Positions 35,601 through 47,500 of a DNA stretch of 64,000 nt are shown one piece after another (position 1 is the first letter of the stretch; each line of letters begins with the position of its first letter). The notes under the pieces were generated by a model. It was not told the DNA's origin. It did not search any database and saw only the letters and a list, made by a program, of their open reading frames with translations. Both the position numbers and the translations under genes were made by a program. This DNA is from Neospora caninum Liverpool (taxonomy: Eukaryota > Apicomplexa > Conoidasida > Eucoccidiorida > Sarcocystidae), in contig NC_018394.1 in assembly GCF_000208865.1 (NCBI RefSeq), positions 1,447,635 through 1,511,634 of the forward strand. The letters run 5' to 3'.

Positions 35601-38414
35601 CCTCACTGCCGCGACTCGTGTGTAGCTTCTCTGTCTTTGTGCAAAACCTGTCCGCGCCTGTCGCAGCAAGTAGGAACTGCTCGCCATCCACAGAACCGCC
35701 CCTTTCGTAGGGCTTCCTGTGCGCTGGGACGGGGCGAGGCGATCCGAGACCACCCTGCAGAAAGCTCGGCATGGCCAAAGGCTTGTGGAACGGAGACGCG
35801 CGCCTTGGAACTTGGACGAACTGCGGCGAGTGGGCTGTCAGAAGCGCTAGCAATCGGAGAGCAGGCGCCATCGAATCAAGCGCTTGGCGATGCTTTCTTC
35901 CTCTACCGGAGCCCGAAGTGGCCCACGTCGGAGGATGCACCAGAACCTGAATCCAGGCAGGGTTGGCGTTTCTGTCGAGACCCCCGGCGACTTGCTTCCG
36001 AGGAAGCAGAGAGTTTCTTGCCGCTCGACTTGGCGTGGCGCGAAAACACTCAAGAAAAACGGGACAAAGCAAGCGGTTCAGAGGGCACGCGGAAGCTGTT
36101 AACTCGAACAGTGTCTACCCCTGGTTGGGAGTCGCGCAACCAGAGCTCTTGGGGAAGGGACGGGGCAGATGCCGCAGGACGGGAAAATGCGTGTCGTCGA
36201 GGCGTGGTATCCGCGCCGGTATGCCTAGGCTATGATGACCATAGCCGTGACTTCTTTCCGTTGGCGTTTCGAAGCCAGAAAGAAACTGCGGAGGCCGGCA
36301 AAAAGATGCGAGAGAACCATGTCTCCCCGACGCGGAGTGAGGGGACGCAGGCAGACGGGGGCAACGGCGAGGAGTCGTCAAGTCCACAGGCGTGGCGCAC
36401 GAAGCGTCCTTGCTCGTCTTCTTCGTCACCCATCCTTCCCGACGACAGACGGAGGAGGGACTCCGACCGAGATGAACCGGTCAAGGAGGCTCGGACGCCG
36501 AGGCCTGCCGGGCTCTTCTCTCCTCCGTCCGAGTCTTGGTCCGGCGCACGTTTACCCAGCTTCGGGACGTCAGGTGGTCCGGTTCGGCTGAACCAGTCGT
36601 CGCTGTCGGGTCGCGCTTCGGATCCAGGTCCGCCTTCTCCGTGCCCACATCGCGAGTCGTTGAAGGGAACGCATCGAAAGGAAGTCGACGGAAACGAGTC
36701 GGGCATGAAGAGCTCGGCTTCCGCCTGTGCCGACGGTTCCTCGACTTCATCAGTGGAGGAGGCAGCACCTTCGCACGTGAGAGACAGCGCAGCCTGGCGG
36801 CAGGTCGAAAGCATTCGAAGGAGAGCTTCGCTGCCGGTGAACCATCGTGCAAGCGGTTCTGCCGCGCTCCCCTGTTCATGCGTTCGCGTCCTGAGCCCGT
36901 ACAGTCCCAGCAGTCGGCACTCTGACGGCGAATCTGTCGCTGGGGTGCGGCGGGCGGGAGCCGAGGGTCGAGCACCGCCGCGACGGAGCGAGGACCAAAG
37001 CTCAACAGACCGGGGTGACCCGGCGAGTGCTTGGGCCGGAAAGGAAAGAGTGCATCAGAGAGATCAGCTGGGCCGTTTTGACTCGAAAGCATCTCAAAAA
37101 GGAAAAAGAGAGCAGGTTTCTGCAGGGCTCGACGCGCGAGAAACGCCAAGAGAATGGGGGAAAGCTCTTACACAAGACGGGGGCTTCCTCAGGAGCCCCA
37201 CATTGAGTGCTCCTCTGCCGCCTCGTCGCACCCCGTCCTTCGACGGAGGTCGATGTTTCACAGTGTCACCTGTGCAAAAACCGGCGACGAAACATTCAGA
37301 GAATGGACAGAGTCAAGGGCGAGGCGTGCCTGGCCCCTCGGGCAAATCTGTTTCTGGCAGCAGGCATGCATGCTGCATGAAAGAAGAGAGAAAGAACGTT
37401 TCGGCGAGCAGCCCTTCTTGGATGCGTTCCTCTTCTCTTCGGAGCTGCCAGTCGGCGCACGTTCGTGAGGGAACTGACGCTTCGGACCACGATGGGTTTT
37501 GTGGAGAGAAGGCAGACCGTGCTCTGTCTTTCTCGTCAGAGGAAGACCTCCAAACCCAGTCTGTCGAGTCGGAAGTGTGCCGGTGGACATGGAGAGCAGA
37601 AAAACGGACGGACACTCTCTGCAGGGAAGGCCAGCTCGATGGCAGTACGGGTGGTTCGCCTTCCCCCATTCCTCCGTGTCGCGAAAACGGAGAACTCTCT
37701 AACCGGTCGAGACTGCGTTGTGAGACGCATCTGGATGGTCCAGGGGAAGCAAGAGAAGATTCCAATCCGGCGAAAGAGGCTTGGGTACCAGAGTTACGTC
37801 GCTCCTCGAAGGTGCACGGGAGACTCGAAATGGACAGCAGTGGAAGCGCGGGGCGCAGGGAGGGCGTTTTCGGCGGGCGGCAGTCGACGGATGGTTTGTC
37901 AAACGGAGAGTCGCGTGTGCCGAAGAAGGGAGGGCAGAACGAATCACTCCCGATGGAAACCAAGGAAGAGGCGTCGTTTCGTCGCTCCCAGGTGATTTCC
38001 CGCCCGTCTTCGGGCCTTTCCGTAGCCAGGGGGCCCAACGGCTTCACGGAGCTTGACACAAGTCGTGAAACCCCAGAGGCGACTGCCAGGTGTTCTTTCG
38101 GCGACTCGTCCAGCCTCGTTCGCAGAATTGTCTGGGAAGTGCGCCCCGGTCGGCCAATATGCCGGTGCCCAGTCGCACCTTTTTCAGGGACAAGGGCGTC
38201 CGCAGAGACAGCTTTTGCGTCTCGTGCTGGTTCACGAACCTCGAGCGGAAGCGCGGTTTCTGGAGGTTTTCCCTCCTTTATCGCAGACAAGAAGCGAACC
38301 GAGAGTGCGGGTGGTTCGGTGAGACTGCAGAAGGGCACTGGTGCGAGGCTATATGTGGAGCTTCTACCATGTGGTGTTTGCGGCGGTCTTCCTGAAGCTC
38401 AGATTGTCAATTAA
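32685..38414 (+). CDS. Very large low-complexity hypothetical protein, 1909 residues, single exon
   Basis: Not recognised. One ATG-started frame stays open for 5.7 kb in GC-rich DNA and ends GGLPEAQIVN-stop. Composition is dominated by Ser, Arg, Glu and Gly, with many short basic clusters (such as KRPSPQRR) and Ser runs (RPCSSSSSPILP). There is no signal peptide, membrane helix, coiled coil or catalytic motif that I can see. Slightly more ordered patches are an N-terminal basic region (to about residue 130), a Lys/Arg/Glu segment near residues 700-760 (ERAAERLQRSTERLEKQERELREV, helical) and a C-terminal VELLPCGVCGGLPEA. Such intrinsically disordered proteins are common in coccidia as nuclear, cytoskeletal or conoid-associated factors; which applies here is unknown. 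An exon structure at the 3' end cannot be excluded. Confidence 0.75.
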   Translation: MLRTQEASSAAIASDSRRPWNCRRGEGRLFSSYERSQERAPFTFREVRVEKGGNSSGRARTEATGRNRSPAEPRIPTSLTCKKLPLESRGGLLEGRTLRLCSTLRRKPCRPSPSSVAPGCGDEKVERFPFRRRSPRLEKLQKQREADDLAGSDASGTSGRAASHASRGLHPSLSSKSPGRKGTRQKLTGSTRGFLRDETAAEGRTKSEASDAAGSRGRPVRHEAIGSVAHVANTGKDSCREKGGRGPQHGDAPTRTKSGERGTRDNEATRPGKMEERDLDPLTRSHLAEGLPPEKCRQDSPRTRTAHIPEQSCAPSVRPIFCTPTGGPLRASLTSDSRRSWERATFFSRTPFSDCSAFSVSPPEHVSPSSFLPSAAGSGESRPVSSPRPSASSPLARRPSLCSGVPSSNGSSEPSNRLASFQRCAGGQASARESVASPRGSLVASSTFSRGQGPQGCVDTARGPTGCTPFDRQEVDACQLAPQHLERGHQVGITSADPVRSSLSMRAETSNDTVAETALFVSQAAASRRSRFSDAARTPVWGGRSRQSVKRPSPQRRDLRESGKREKDKPDEQGQSSLQRMRSVSSPVVTPAGMPMPKSFHGSGSASVDVEEEAEDEREAVAGSLSCLLPRIAEGRERCASPSSKQRASSKRPREVPGGCQGGMPVLLGRLSGQNKDGCVTHRNRHRTLDAEEKTTAAQGKQQAETAWCGREQTDLAAERAAERLQRSTERLEKQERELREVDASEVGDSVTLRPAEWFSRVKSAAAVSVDADTGRDGDSLCPRRAGEARSWQGASQVRDAEGGERRKTRDRGSRDQGAARPERHQPEQGLAVTSAELLGRQAHYAWREERSTASRSSCPTRSRHEVPEDVEASSSRTVCGSPLRGSFEEGRGTGTVSKRPEETALARTSSRREDRFASRRRSTEACHRREKCLSPGGRSHSVNEEVLSPVSRLSFQGTDTQCQRRTLAASDPHCRDSCVASLSLCKTCPRLSQQVGTARHPQNRPFRRASCALGRGEAIRDHPAESSAWPKACGTETRALELGRTAASGLSEALAIGEQAPSNQALGDAFFLYRSPKWPTSEDAPEPESRQGWRFCRDPRRLASEEAESFLPLDLAWRENTQEKRDKASGSEGTRKLLTRTVSTPGWESRNQSSWGRDGADAAGRENACRRGVVSAPVCLGYDDHSRDFFPLAFRSQKETAEAGKKMRENHVSPTRSEGTQADGGNGEESSSPQAWRTKRPCSSSSSPILPDDRRRRDSDRDEPVKEARTPRPAGLFSPPSESWSGARLPSFGTSGGPVRLNQSSLSGRASDPGPPSPCPHRESLKGTHRKEVDGNESGMKSSASACADGSSTSSVEEAAPSHVRDSAAWRQVESIRRRASLPVNHRASGSAALPCSCVRVLSPYSPSSRHSDGESVAGVRRAGAEGRAPPRRSEDQSSTDRGDPASAWAGKERVHQRDQLGRFDSKASQKGKREQVSAGLDARETPREWGKALTQDGGFLRSPTLSAPLPPRRTPSFDGGRCFTVSPVQKPATKHSENGQSQGRGVPGPSGKSVSGSRHACCMKEERKNVSASSPSWMRSSSLRSCQSAHVREGTDASDHDGFCGEKADRALSFSSEEDLQTQSVESEVCRWTWRAEKRTDTLCREGQLDGSTGGSPSPIPPCRENGELSNRSRLRCETHLDGPGEAREDSNPAKEAWVPELRRSSKVHGRLEMDSSGSAGRREGVFGGRQSTDGLSNGESRVPKKGGQNESLPMETKEEASFRRSQVISRPSSGLSVARGPNGFTELDTSRETPEATARCSFGDSSSLVRRIVWEVRPGRPICRCPVAPFSGTRASAETAFASRAGSRTSSGSAVSGGFPSFIADKKRTESAGGSVRLQKGTGARLYVELLPCGVCGGLPEAQIVN

Positions 38415-41400
38415 GGGGAGTGACAAAAACGCAGAAACGCAGGTCTTTTTCATGGCATGACGCGAACCCCTCTGGTACTAAAAAGAGAAGTCTCGGCCGC
38501 CGGGAAAAAGCGTCAAAGGGGATGTGCACACCGTTGACTAAAGCTCGAGCTCTGAGTCGAACAGCAAAGCCGGACCCACGGTACCGCAGCGTGTGATAGG
38601 CTAGCACACTTTCCAGTGACTGGTGTGTCTCTTCAGCAGTCTTTCCTAGCAACACTGCACTGATTCACCAACAACATCGTTTGGTCTGCGTGTCCAGCCT
38701 CCCAACACGTGTGTTTTTGCCGGGAACTGCAAAGAGAGCCTGACGGCTGTCGAGCACCGTTAGTTGCGCCAACCTCACACGACCCTGCGGGCTACCATGG
38801 CAGCCTGCATGGCACGGAGGCTATGGTAACTTCTTGCACCAATCTATAGTGGGGGTTCGGAAGTGGCGCTTTCGTGCCTAGGAAGTACACACTCAGAACT
38901 ACGTGGGACAGCAACCTTAGGTGTATCAGGGGGCGCTGACGGGCACGACTTGACGGTCGAGCTGCGTCACAGCCCGGTGTTCCCTTCTGGTCAGTGGGTT
39001 AGACTATCTGCGGTGGAGGGATGAGAATTCCTCGCTTGGCTCTTGAAAGATGGGCAGCGTGAAGACGTGGAGGAAATCAGTAGTCGGTTAAACTGTTGTT
39101 TTGATACTGGACACGGCGCACGGGTGTAGTGGAGGAAGTCGCATCGCCAGTGCGTAGTAATGTCAGTTCTCGCTATACGTGGCACTCGGTCGGGAGGCGC
39201 ATCACGAGCTCCTAGCTCAGTGCAGCTACGTTACCGGATGTGAGAATGAAGCATTGTCGCCTCACGCTCAGTGCCTTTCCACTATAGCTGCAGACCCGGG
39301 GTAGAGCGACAGTAATCGATTGAAGCTCTTACGGCATAGGAAAGGACGTCCAAAAGAACGCAAAAGCGTAGACTAAAATCATAAACTGGGGACAATGCGC
39401 AAACACGCGTGGATACGTTTTTACTCCGTCACAGCTGTACATGAAACAAGAACCAATGTAGGCAGACGCTGTCAGGTCGTGGTGACGCCTGTGAGGGCGA
39501 CAGGGGGGGGGTCGGCTCCAGCATGTCGGGAAGAAAGGCAACAACGCCCAAATCCGGTGCTACAAATCGCCGAAACCCCCACGTCCTGGAAAATCCGTAC
39601 CCCTAGTTCGAGGACCGTCAGATGAATTAGATTCCACGAAACACTCCCAGTCCCGCAGCTGCCCTTTTTACAGTTGCAAAAATCGGTCAAACGCGAATGT
39701 CTGCCGTGCACCAGTTTTCATGGTGGTCACACAGCGGCCACAAAAATCCGTAGTGTCTGTTTCCGCGCCCTTGAACACGTGCCCAGCCCCCCACTCCCGT
39801 CCGTATAGTGTCTTCGCACTGTGAACCGCAGTTGGTTCCCCATCGCTCCTGTCGCATTGCCCAACCGAGACTCTGCCTCAAAAACCGGCAGCAAAATCCA
39901 AAATGCCCGATCGATGAGCAAAGTCACTTAGGGTCAGGAGCAATCTGCCTCCGACGGGACGAACACATGTGCGACGAGAAAGGAAGCACGGCCGCATGCT
40001 CCGTCCAATTGGGGAAGAGTCTACGAAGGTAAAAGAGCTGAGTGCCTTGTCTTCCTCCGAACTTTTCCGGGCCTTGGCAGCGCACCGCCGCCACCTCCGC
40101 TGCTCCAGGAGCGAGCGGGAAACACTGAAAGTAACTGAGCCCTCAAAAAGAGGAAAGCGAGGCTCCTCACTGAAGTGGGCGCGCCACCAAGCGTGTCTCA
40201 ATGACGCAGAAGCTGTATGACAACCGGCACTTTCGGCTACATTCTCATTTCCTCAGCTTTTGCCACCTCAAAGAGGGCCACCCGGTGCGAGCCTCGAGCC
40301 GCTATGCGTAAAGGTGAGCCGTGGGACGATTCGGCCCCACGCTTACCATGACAATCATTACGTTCCACCAAGCACTCGCAGATATATTTTAAAACTTCGT
40401 ATTCGGCGGTACACCATCCTTCTTGTTCTCTACGATGACATGTGCAGATAGCGCTCCACGAGAAACAACGCAACTGCCTCCTTAAAATGCGACGTGGAGC
40501 TGACGGTCCTCGCGCCGATCCAAGAAACCAAGATCGCTCTGAGAGGATGACGGAACACAAGCATTCCCCTCCGCATCTTCTTTCAACGTGCCTCTCTAAA
40601 GAACACACGGAATTCTTCGAATTCCACGATATATCCTTGACCTGAATCGACTACCACTGCCACACTGCCATCTCCGGCCGTGCCCTTGCCAAGCGTATCG
40701 TAGCGTGATTTCTCACAACTGCGCACCTTTCGTCTGCGGCATGCCCCAAAAAGCCCAACGTGTGACTCGCATTCTGGCGCACACGGCAGCACTACGCTTT
40801 CCACTCCTGTCACCTAGGAGAGCACCAAAGTGCCCTCAAACTCCCTGCACGGCAATGTCGCACGGCCAAACTCACACCTGATCGAATTTCAGCTGTAGGT
40901 ACACGACCCACCGGGGCACCGGACGCACCAAATTCTTGCTTCCTCGAGGGCGTCCGATGCTTGCCCAAAATTCCACATCCCCTGAACATGCAGATATCCT
41001 ACACGACAGCCCGACCCTGTGCTTGTTCCGTACGTCCTGCCTTTCCCCTCCGTTTCGAAATGGGCAGGAAACATGGGAAAACGCTTTCTCCGCAAAGCCC
41101 CCCCGCTTCGGTAGCCCAAAACACTCGTTTGCGGGAACCCCCACGTGAACCGCGAAGTGGTTTGGGTCTCGGGATAGAGTTCCGACCGGCAGGTATCCAC
41201 GCGTATAGGTCATCTGTCGAATTTGCTCTGTTGCTAACCCCTGTCTTCGCGCGTGGTCACACTACGCTTAGCCTCTTTCGCAATAACGGCCGCAGTGGGA
41301 AAGATCGGACGACGGCGAGGTTCAGCTGAAACACAAACAAACGCCCCTGCGAAACGCGTTCGGAGATCTCGCCCCCCCCACCCCCCACCCCCCCGCCGCG

Positions 41401-41558
41401 TCTTTGCTTTCCCTTCAAAAGCAACCACTCTCTCACGAAGTTCCTCGGAGCAGCGTACTCTGCCACGCGTGGAACTCTGGGGCTGTCTCCCCCTCATCGG
41501 AAGGGGATCCGAGGGGAGGTGCCTGAAACAACTCCGTGCCCGAGGGCCGTGCAACAGT
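38415..41558. other. Convergent intergenic region
   Basis: Holds the 3' ends of the 1909-codon gene (+) and the ZIP gene (-). All ORFs are short, without domains or splice support. C-rich runs lie near 41370-41400. Nothing else was recognised. Confidence 0.5.
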
Positions 41559-44500
41559 TCAAGCCTCTAGGGCCAGATCGAGAACAGTAAGACCGAGGAC
41601 CATGCTGGCCCCTAGGCAATACACGATGAGCTGGCCGACCCGTTTCGCACGGGACCCGGCGAAGACACTCGTTGAAGTCTGAACAGAAAAGCACACATTT
41701 GGAAAGTATGGCTCCATGCATGCGTGGGCAGAAAACATTGCCCGGTGTGAGGACATACTCTAGTCCTTTGCCGCAAACACAAAACGGAACACCCGGCACC
41801 GCCAACGTGTTCGCCCGAACTCCAAAAAACCTAATGAAGACGGGATGCAAAGAAGCAAGACTACACGAAACGTACCTCTGCGGCCACATAAAGAAGCGTT
41901 CCTGCACCCAGAGCGTTTGCGACGCCCGAAGCGACCTCGCCTTCACTGCGCAGGCCGAGGCCAATCAAAACGCCCAGAGGGGAGGAGACAACGAAAACCG
42001 CCATCAGGATCCAGCACCACCGTGTCGCCTGCGAAAAACACAAAAAACGTGCAGTGTGCCGATTTTTGAACCCGTAGATCGCGATGTGTCTTGACACGGG
42101 AAAACCGAACTCCGCGCCACTGCATCGCCTCTTTCCAAAGATAAGGCCGTGAAACGGAACGATCCGCCGTTGCTGATAAACACCCCACAGCGACGATTTG
42201 GCCGCTTTCTCCAGCAATAGTGACTCCGTTTGCTGGTGACAGCCGGCACTTCGTGCCCTCCACTGCGGTTCTCTCCAAAGCCCCGGCGTGGTGATCGCTG
42301 TTACGAAGTTCAGGGCTCAGCAGTGGAGCCGAGGAAGCAAGAGTGAAGTCGCGGTGTTTCGAGAGAATGTGACCATCGCCTACCATGCCGCGGGCGATGA
42401 ACTGGGACATGAGCATGAGCGACTCTGCCCATTTGTGGCCAGAGATGACACTTGTCACCAGCCAAACTGAAATCAGATTCGACTCCGCCCCAACGATCAT
42501 TCCTGCAAAGAAAGCGTGTACAGATGACAGCTTTGTTGTCGCATGCAGAGCACATGCAACTCCGCCTTTTTAGACTTGCACAATACACCCTAATCTTGTG
42601 TTCCCCATCAACAAATACGTTTAGCGCTACGTGCATTACGTTCCTCCCACAAGTGTGGCAGCAGCGCCCCCGAAAACCTGTGGAAAGTATTTCAGGCGCA
42701 AATCGGCTTACAAAGCTGCAGATATAAATACACTCAGGTAAGAGTCTAGCATCTGCTGGGCGGGGGGGGGGGGTCCGTGCAGCCTCGTTCTTTGGTTCCA
42801 CGAGAGTGCTCTGCCCAATCGGCGACTGTCTAGGAGACACTGTTCCATGCTCCTTTTTACCTTCGAACAATCCGTGAATGGCGAGCGCAATCATCAAAAA
42901 GAACGAAGTCCCGTCAAAGTTGAATCTTGGAGCGCATCTGCAACGACGTGGCGATAATTCAAGTTCGTCTCCTCTCGGTCCTCCCTCCAGTTCTGTCAGG
43001 CTTCCTTCCTCCTGACTCTGTGGAACGACTGCGCTCATCTTTTGATGTCTGCCACTTTGTTCTTCACTGGGACGTGCGTTGAAGACGCCTTTCTGGGTCC
43101 TCTCCTGTGGGCGAACGTGCTCCGAGGCGCCCGGTTCCCGCCGATGGTCCGAGCCAGTTTGTTCGTGTCCCTCTTCGAGTCCTTCTCTTGCCATTTCTTC
43201 CCTCTCCACGGTAAAGGGACACATTGTTACTACAGTACTGCTAAACTCGGTTGTTCCCTCTGTGGGATTGGCGTCCGAGTAACTTGGCCTCTCATCGAGC
43301 CTCTTTCCCCGCTCGCGCCCCTGGTCTTCGCCACGGGAGGCTTCCAGAACCGAGCTGCGGTCAACACTCACTCGCCGGCCGCAGGAACAAGGCGCGGTCG
43401 CGCCGCTGTCTCTCTCTTCCACGCCTCCCGAACCGTAACCCGCATTGTGCCCGTCTGCAAGAAAACAGAAGAACCAGCCCGCTGGAGCACACCTGAGTAA
43501 CTTTACGGGCTAGGCATTTGCATGGAACATCCTGTGTGCCAGTGGCTTTGCTCCACAGGAACACGGCGGCGTCTCTACGCGTGATAGACGTTTTTCTGAA
43601 GCACGACACGCCAGGTCAACTATCGTTGAAACGAGACCGCCTCCTCTACCGCGAGGGGCGTTCACGCGACGATTAGGTGACACACAGGAGGCAGGTGCTG
43701 CCACGAAAAGTCTTTGATACCGGCAAAGCGCACTGCCGTGAGACCAAGCTCTTACGTGCGTGCGCTCCAAAGTCGTCGTCGACGGTGAGGATTTGTTCGC
43801 AGATGAGAATGGCGAGGTAACCGATGAAAAGGAAGAGGTAAGCCAGGTTGAACCTGCCATCGCCGAACTCAAGAAACAAGTTCGCTTTCTCGATGTGTTC
43901 CGCGGCCTCGGGCATAATGTGGAAGACCGCAAGGCCGAGGAAGGCACCTACACAAAGAGCACGAAACACACCACGAGATTCAACACGTATGACGTGGTCT
44001 CATTTACGTAAAGATGCGCAACAAGAATCATGCCCGGACGTATTCCAGCAGCGCCGCAACAAAAGACGCGGAGTGCATACGTTGTCGACACGATTCTCTA
44101 ACTCGTGTACCTCTCTGGCCTGCCACCGAACAACAACGATCTATTTCACCGGATTTTAAAACTTGCAATGCTTCCGTCGAAAACACCAGAAAATGACCAC
44201 CGTGCGAACCGTCCAAATAAATGTGCCTAACGATTGGAACGTGCCCAACACCGCGCACCTAGCTGGGAAAAAATAGCGGTGGAGGAGACTGGAAACGGCT
44301 CTCTCAGCACTCTAGCAGATTCGCAGAAAGTGAACAGACGAAGCAGAAGCCCTCGCCACGAATTTGCAGCGAGCAGTGAGTGACGAAGTCAAAGCAAAAT
44401 GTTAATGCCTCGTCCTCTCACCTCCGGCAAAAGTGTTCAGAATGGCGATGATTGTGTTCAGTTTGCATTGCTTCAACGCCAGAGGCACCCACGCTCCAAT

Positions 44501-44593
44501 CAATCCCACAAACAGCAGAACAAGCATTGCGCCCACTCTGCAGCCCCAGCCAGCGTCAGACGCCACGTCTTCTTCCCCCGCTGTCACCCCCAT
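41559..44593 (-). CDS. ZFT: ZIP-family divalent metal (zinc/iron) transporter
   Basis: Imports Zn2+/Fe2+ into the cytosol across the plasma or an organelle membrane. Exons 44593-44422, 43947-43756, 43454-42861, 42502-42384, 42028-41876 and 41678-41559 close perfectly in phase for 449 residues, starting at ATG (MGVTAGEED). Eight helices are visible. Helix 2 has FHIMPEAAEH; helix 4 has LAIHGLFEGMIVGAE, a variant of the ZIP metal site HSVFEG; helix 5 has GHKWAESLML, the second metal site; helix 6 has SSPLGVLIGLGL; helix 8 closes near the C-terminus (LGLTVLDLALEA), as usual. Between helices 3 and 4 lies a cytosolic loop of about 180 residues, mostly Glu/Arg/Gly, with histidines mainly at its start (AHAHGHNAG). 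HG replaces the usual HS in helix 4. Toxoplasma ZFT is the match I recall from this genomic area; the family is certain, the exact symbol less so. Confidence 0.92.
42762..42773. repeat. Poly-G tract, 12 bases, inside ZIP intron 3
   Basis: Uninterrupted G run between the third and fourth exons of the transporter. Confidence 0.9.
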
Positions 44594-47500
44594 TTTTGTG
44601 TCGAGGCAAGAACGGTCGCCAGGGGAGAAAGCCAGACTGCGCGGAGAGCAGGTCGAGAAACGCCAGGGACGTTCCGCCTCTTTTTATCGAATCCCAGGCA
44701 CAACCTCAATGAAGATGCCGAAGAAAGCCAGAACTTCTCAAGTGATTTACCCCCGCACCGAAACTCGGCCTAGACAGGGTCCCCCAGCAGATCTGTCCTA
44801 CGCTCCTAGTCCCTGCACCGAGTTCCAGGGAGGTGAGAGGGAACCACGTCCAAGAGTCCGGAAGCACTGCTGCCTTCTCTCGTGGACCGATGGTGGAACG
44901 CGCCGTCACAGACTGCGGACTCGCTGACCTCGACGTGCCCAGGGTGTACGTACACCAGCGCCGTGAGACTGGCACGCGTGGGCGCTGTGGAAACCGTCTT
45001 CCTAGACGAAACGAAAAGGCGAAGTGAACACAACTGGGAAAGTGTGCCCTCATCAACCGCCAAACTCGAGGTCCTGGAGCACTACAAGAGACGAGATACG
45101 GCGGCGGCGCTACTTTTCACCAGAGTTGCACACTCTGGTTGCCCGGCCGGAATCGATGGTCGTACAAATCCGTGAAACAATCGCGGCGAACTCTCTCTTG
45201 CTCAGCGAACGTCACGGGGACACTACCTACGCCACTAGGGCCCCCCGTCGATGCTGCCTGCCGGAGAACAATCACCACTTTCGAGCGTCACAAAATCGTG
45301 CCACTATTCGCGACAAAAATTTTGACAAGGCACGTGCTACCACAAGCAAACACTGCCTCCAATTCACAAAACCTGTGCACGAAGGAAATTACGACCTGGA
45401 GGAGGACAACACTGACGGCCAAAGACAGCACGCATGCCCAGATCTCTTTGCGGCTCAAATCGAGAACCCCGCTGAGAGGTAACAGAGATCCCTGGTTCCC
45501 TCAAAAACAGCCGCGATGGTGCAAAATCACACTGCAATGCGATCCTCACCCACAGAAGAGAAGAAGGCTGATATTCTAAAGCAATGCCACAAATGTAACG
45601 TCACACTTATATCTACCGGCATACATGTGTGTGAAGATACACATGGACACGTGTCCTCACACCCAGATTCACACAAACACGCACACGCACATCAACAGCC
45701 TTTCAAATGTACCGTCGGGGTGTGCGAGGAAGGCGCCGAATCACAAAATGAATACCGTCGCCCTGGGGTTCTCAGGAAGGACAGCGGTTAACACACAGAG
45801 GTGCTTCCCCCCTATGCTTGGCCATTCACATGCACAAAATACTTTTTCCGCACCATCTTTCACTATTGTTTGATGGTATTAGATGACGATGTATGTTTGA
45901 CAGTACGACGTCTCGGGTCGATGTTTCTCAGACGGGCATCTAGGTGCATGGCGCGGTCGCGAAACAAAACAATCAGCTGAGCGGCCCATAGAAGAGCCAA
46001 CAAAGCACCAGGCAGAGAGTCTCGACGTGACTTGAAATCTGGGAAGTTTACACTGATACCGTCGGCCGCTGGAAGCTACAATACCGGGAAAAACTCGGAA
46101 CCCGAAACCCGATGAGATCCTCGTCGGCGGTGGCAGCACAGAGTGGGAATGGTGTGAATTGGTCATCCAGATGGCAAAGAGGTGACACGAAAAAAAGCTG
46201 AGAGCCGGAAGAAATGGAACTCCTCAACAGCGGGAACATTCCGGGGAGCAGGAGCGACCGCGCACCCGTTGGCGGGCGTTTCGGAACAAATACCGGAAAT
46301 TTTATTGGACGGAACAAACATACTCGTAGGACAGTAGAATCGCCGTCCTTCACGAAAGCAAACAAAGCGATCCCTAGCGACAAGACTGGCAAAAAAAGCT
46401 TTCCCCACTCTGTTCTGTCTTTTTTTCGAACGGGAAAATTTGAATGCGCGGTGGCCGGGCTCGTTTTTGGGAGGCGAGGTGGAGGCCTCCGCTGCCTAGC
46501 TTTCGAATCGGAGGACGGAAAACCCTTCACTAAGAACGGGCGGCAAAAGAAGTGAAAGCAGACTCGATTAGAGACCCGAGACACACAAAGGCAGGAACTG
46601 CATAAAAATTGTTCAAGAAGACACTACACTAAAAGGAGCGAGAGGACAATGTCTACTGCTCGCTCTTGTATGCGACCTCAGCGCGCCTACTTTGCTCTGA
46701 TGGAACGTGTGGCAAGTGGAGTAGAGAGACCTCACGTGGCATGCGGCACTGCATACACGGGATGCGACATATATACACTCAAAATCTGGGCGAAGGCTTC
46801 CACGCCAACGGCAAAATCGATAAATGCGGAGAGCGAAACAAGCGCACACCTCGGCAGAGCGGCGGCAGGGAACCCCCGCAGCACAAGCAGACGACGCCAG
46901 CAAATCTCACGGAAAATAAGATGTGCTTTCGGTAATTTAGAAAGGATGCGGTACGTCACATGGCAAATCAACACACAACCTCCCCTCGAGACACAGATGC
47001 CTTCTGAGGGGATAGAAACAGAATGCTAGTCAGACGACAACACGTAGAGCCGTCATGCCCACAGTAGCACACTCAGCATTCGAAACTGATCGAGATGAAA
47101 CCATGTTCCCGCTCCCCCCCCCCTTCTGCACTGACGGGAGTGCAAGAGTCAGTGTGTGCACGGCCGTTTCCTCGCAACGGGTGTTTTCAGCTGTCAAGGA
47201 GGAAAAAGAAAGTGCCCAGTAGGAAGGGCTGGTTTTTAATTACCCACCATCGGTGACATCGAACAGGAGAGAGACGCGCTTCAGTGGCTACCCAGCGTTC
47301 GCCGAGAACTGCAAGTTCTGGCCGCTCACCCGCGCTGAGAAAAACGCGCCGTCGACATTCATACGCTTGCTGAGAGGGTTAGGTGGGTGCGTTCCGACGC
47401 TTCTGAGCGCTCATAACGGATTTCGGGGGCCTAGTTACCTGGATACCGGTGTATGTACAGAACGCAAAAACACGTGGTCACCGTTACGGATTGTTTCTTC

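Noticed and set aside
33274..37995. Many ORFs in other frames within 32.7-38.4 kb
   Set aside because: High GC and skewed codon use in the 1909-codon frame create open shadow frames.
45600..45710. CA-rich stretch resembling a repeat array
   Set aside because: It is only an imperfect simple-sequence bias, with no regular unit.
46048..46584. 178-codon minus-strand ORF with some hydrophobic stretches
   Set aside because: It has no signal or helix pattern that fits a protein and no splice link to the ZIP gene; it is probably leader or spacer.
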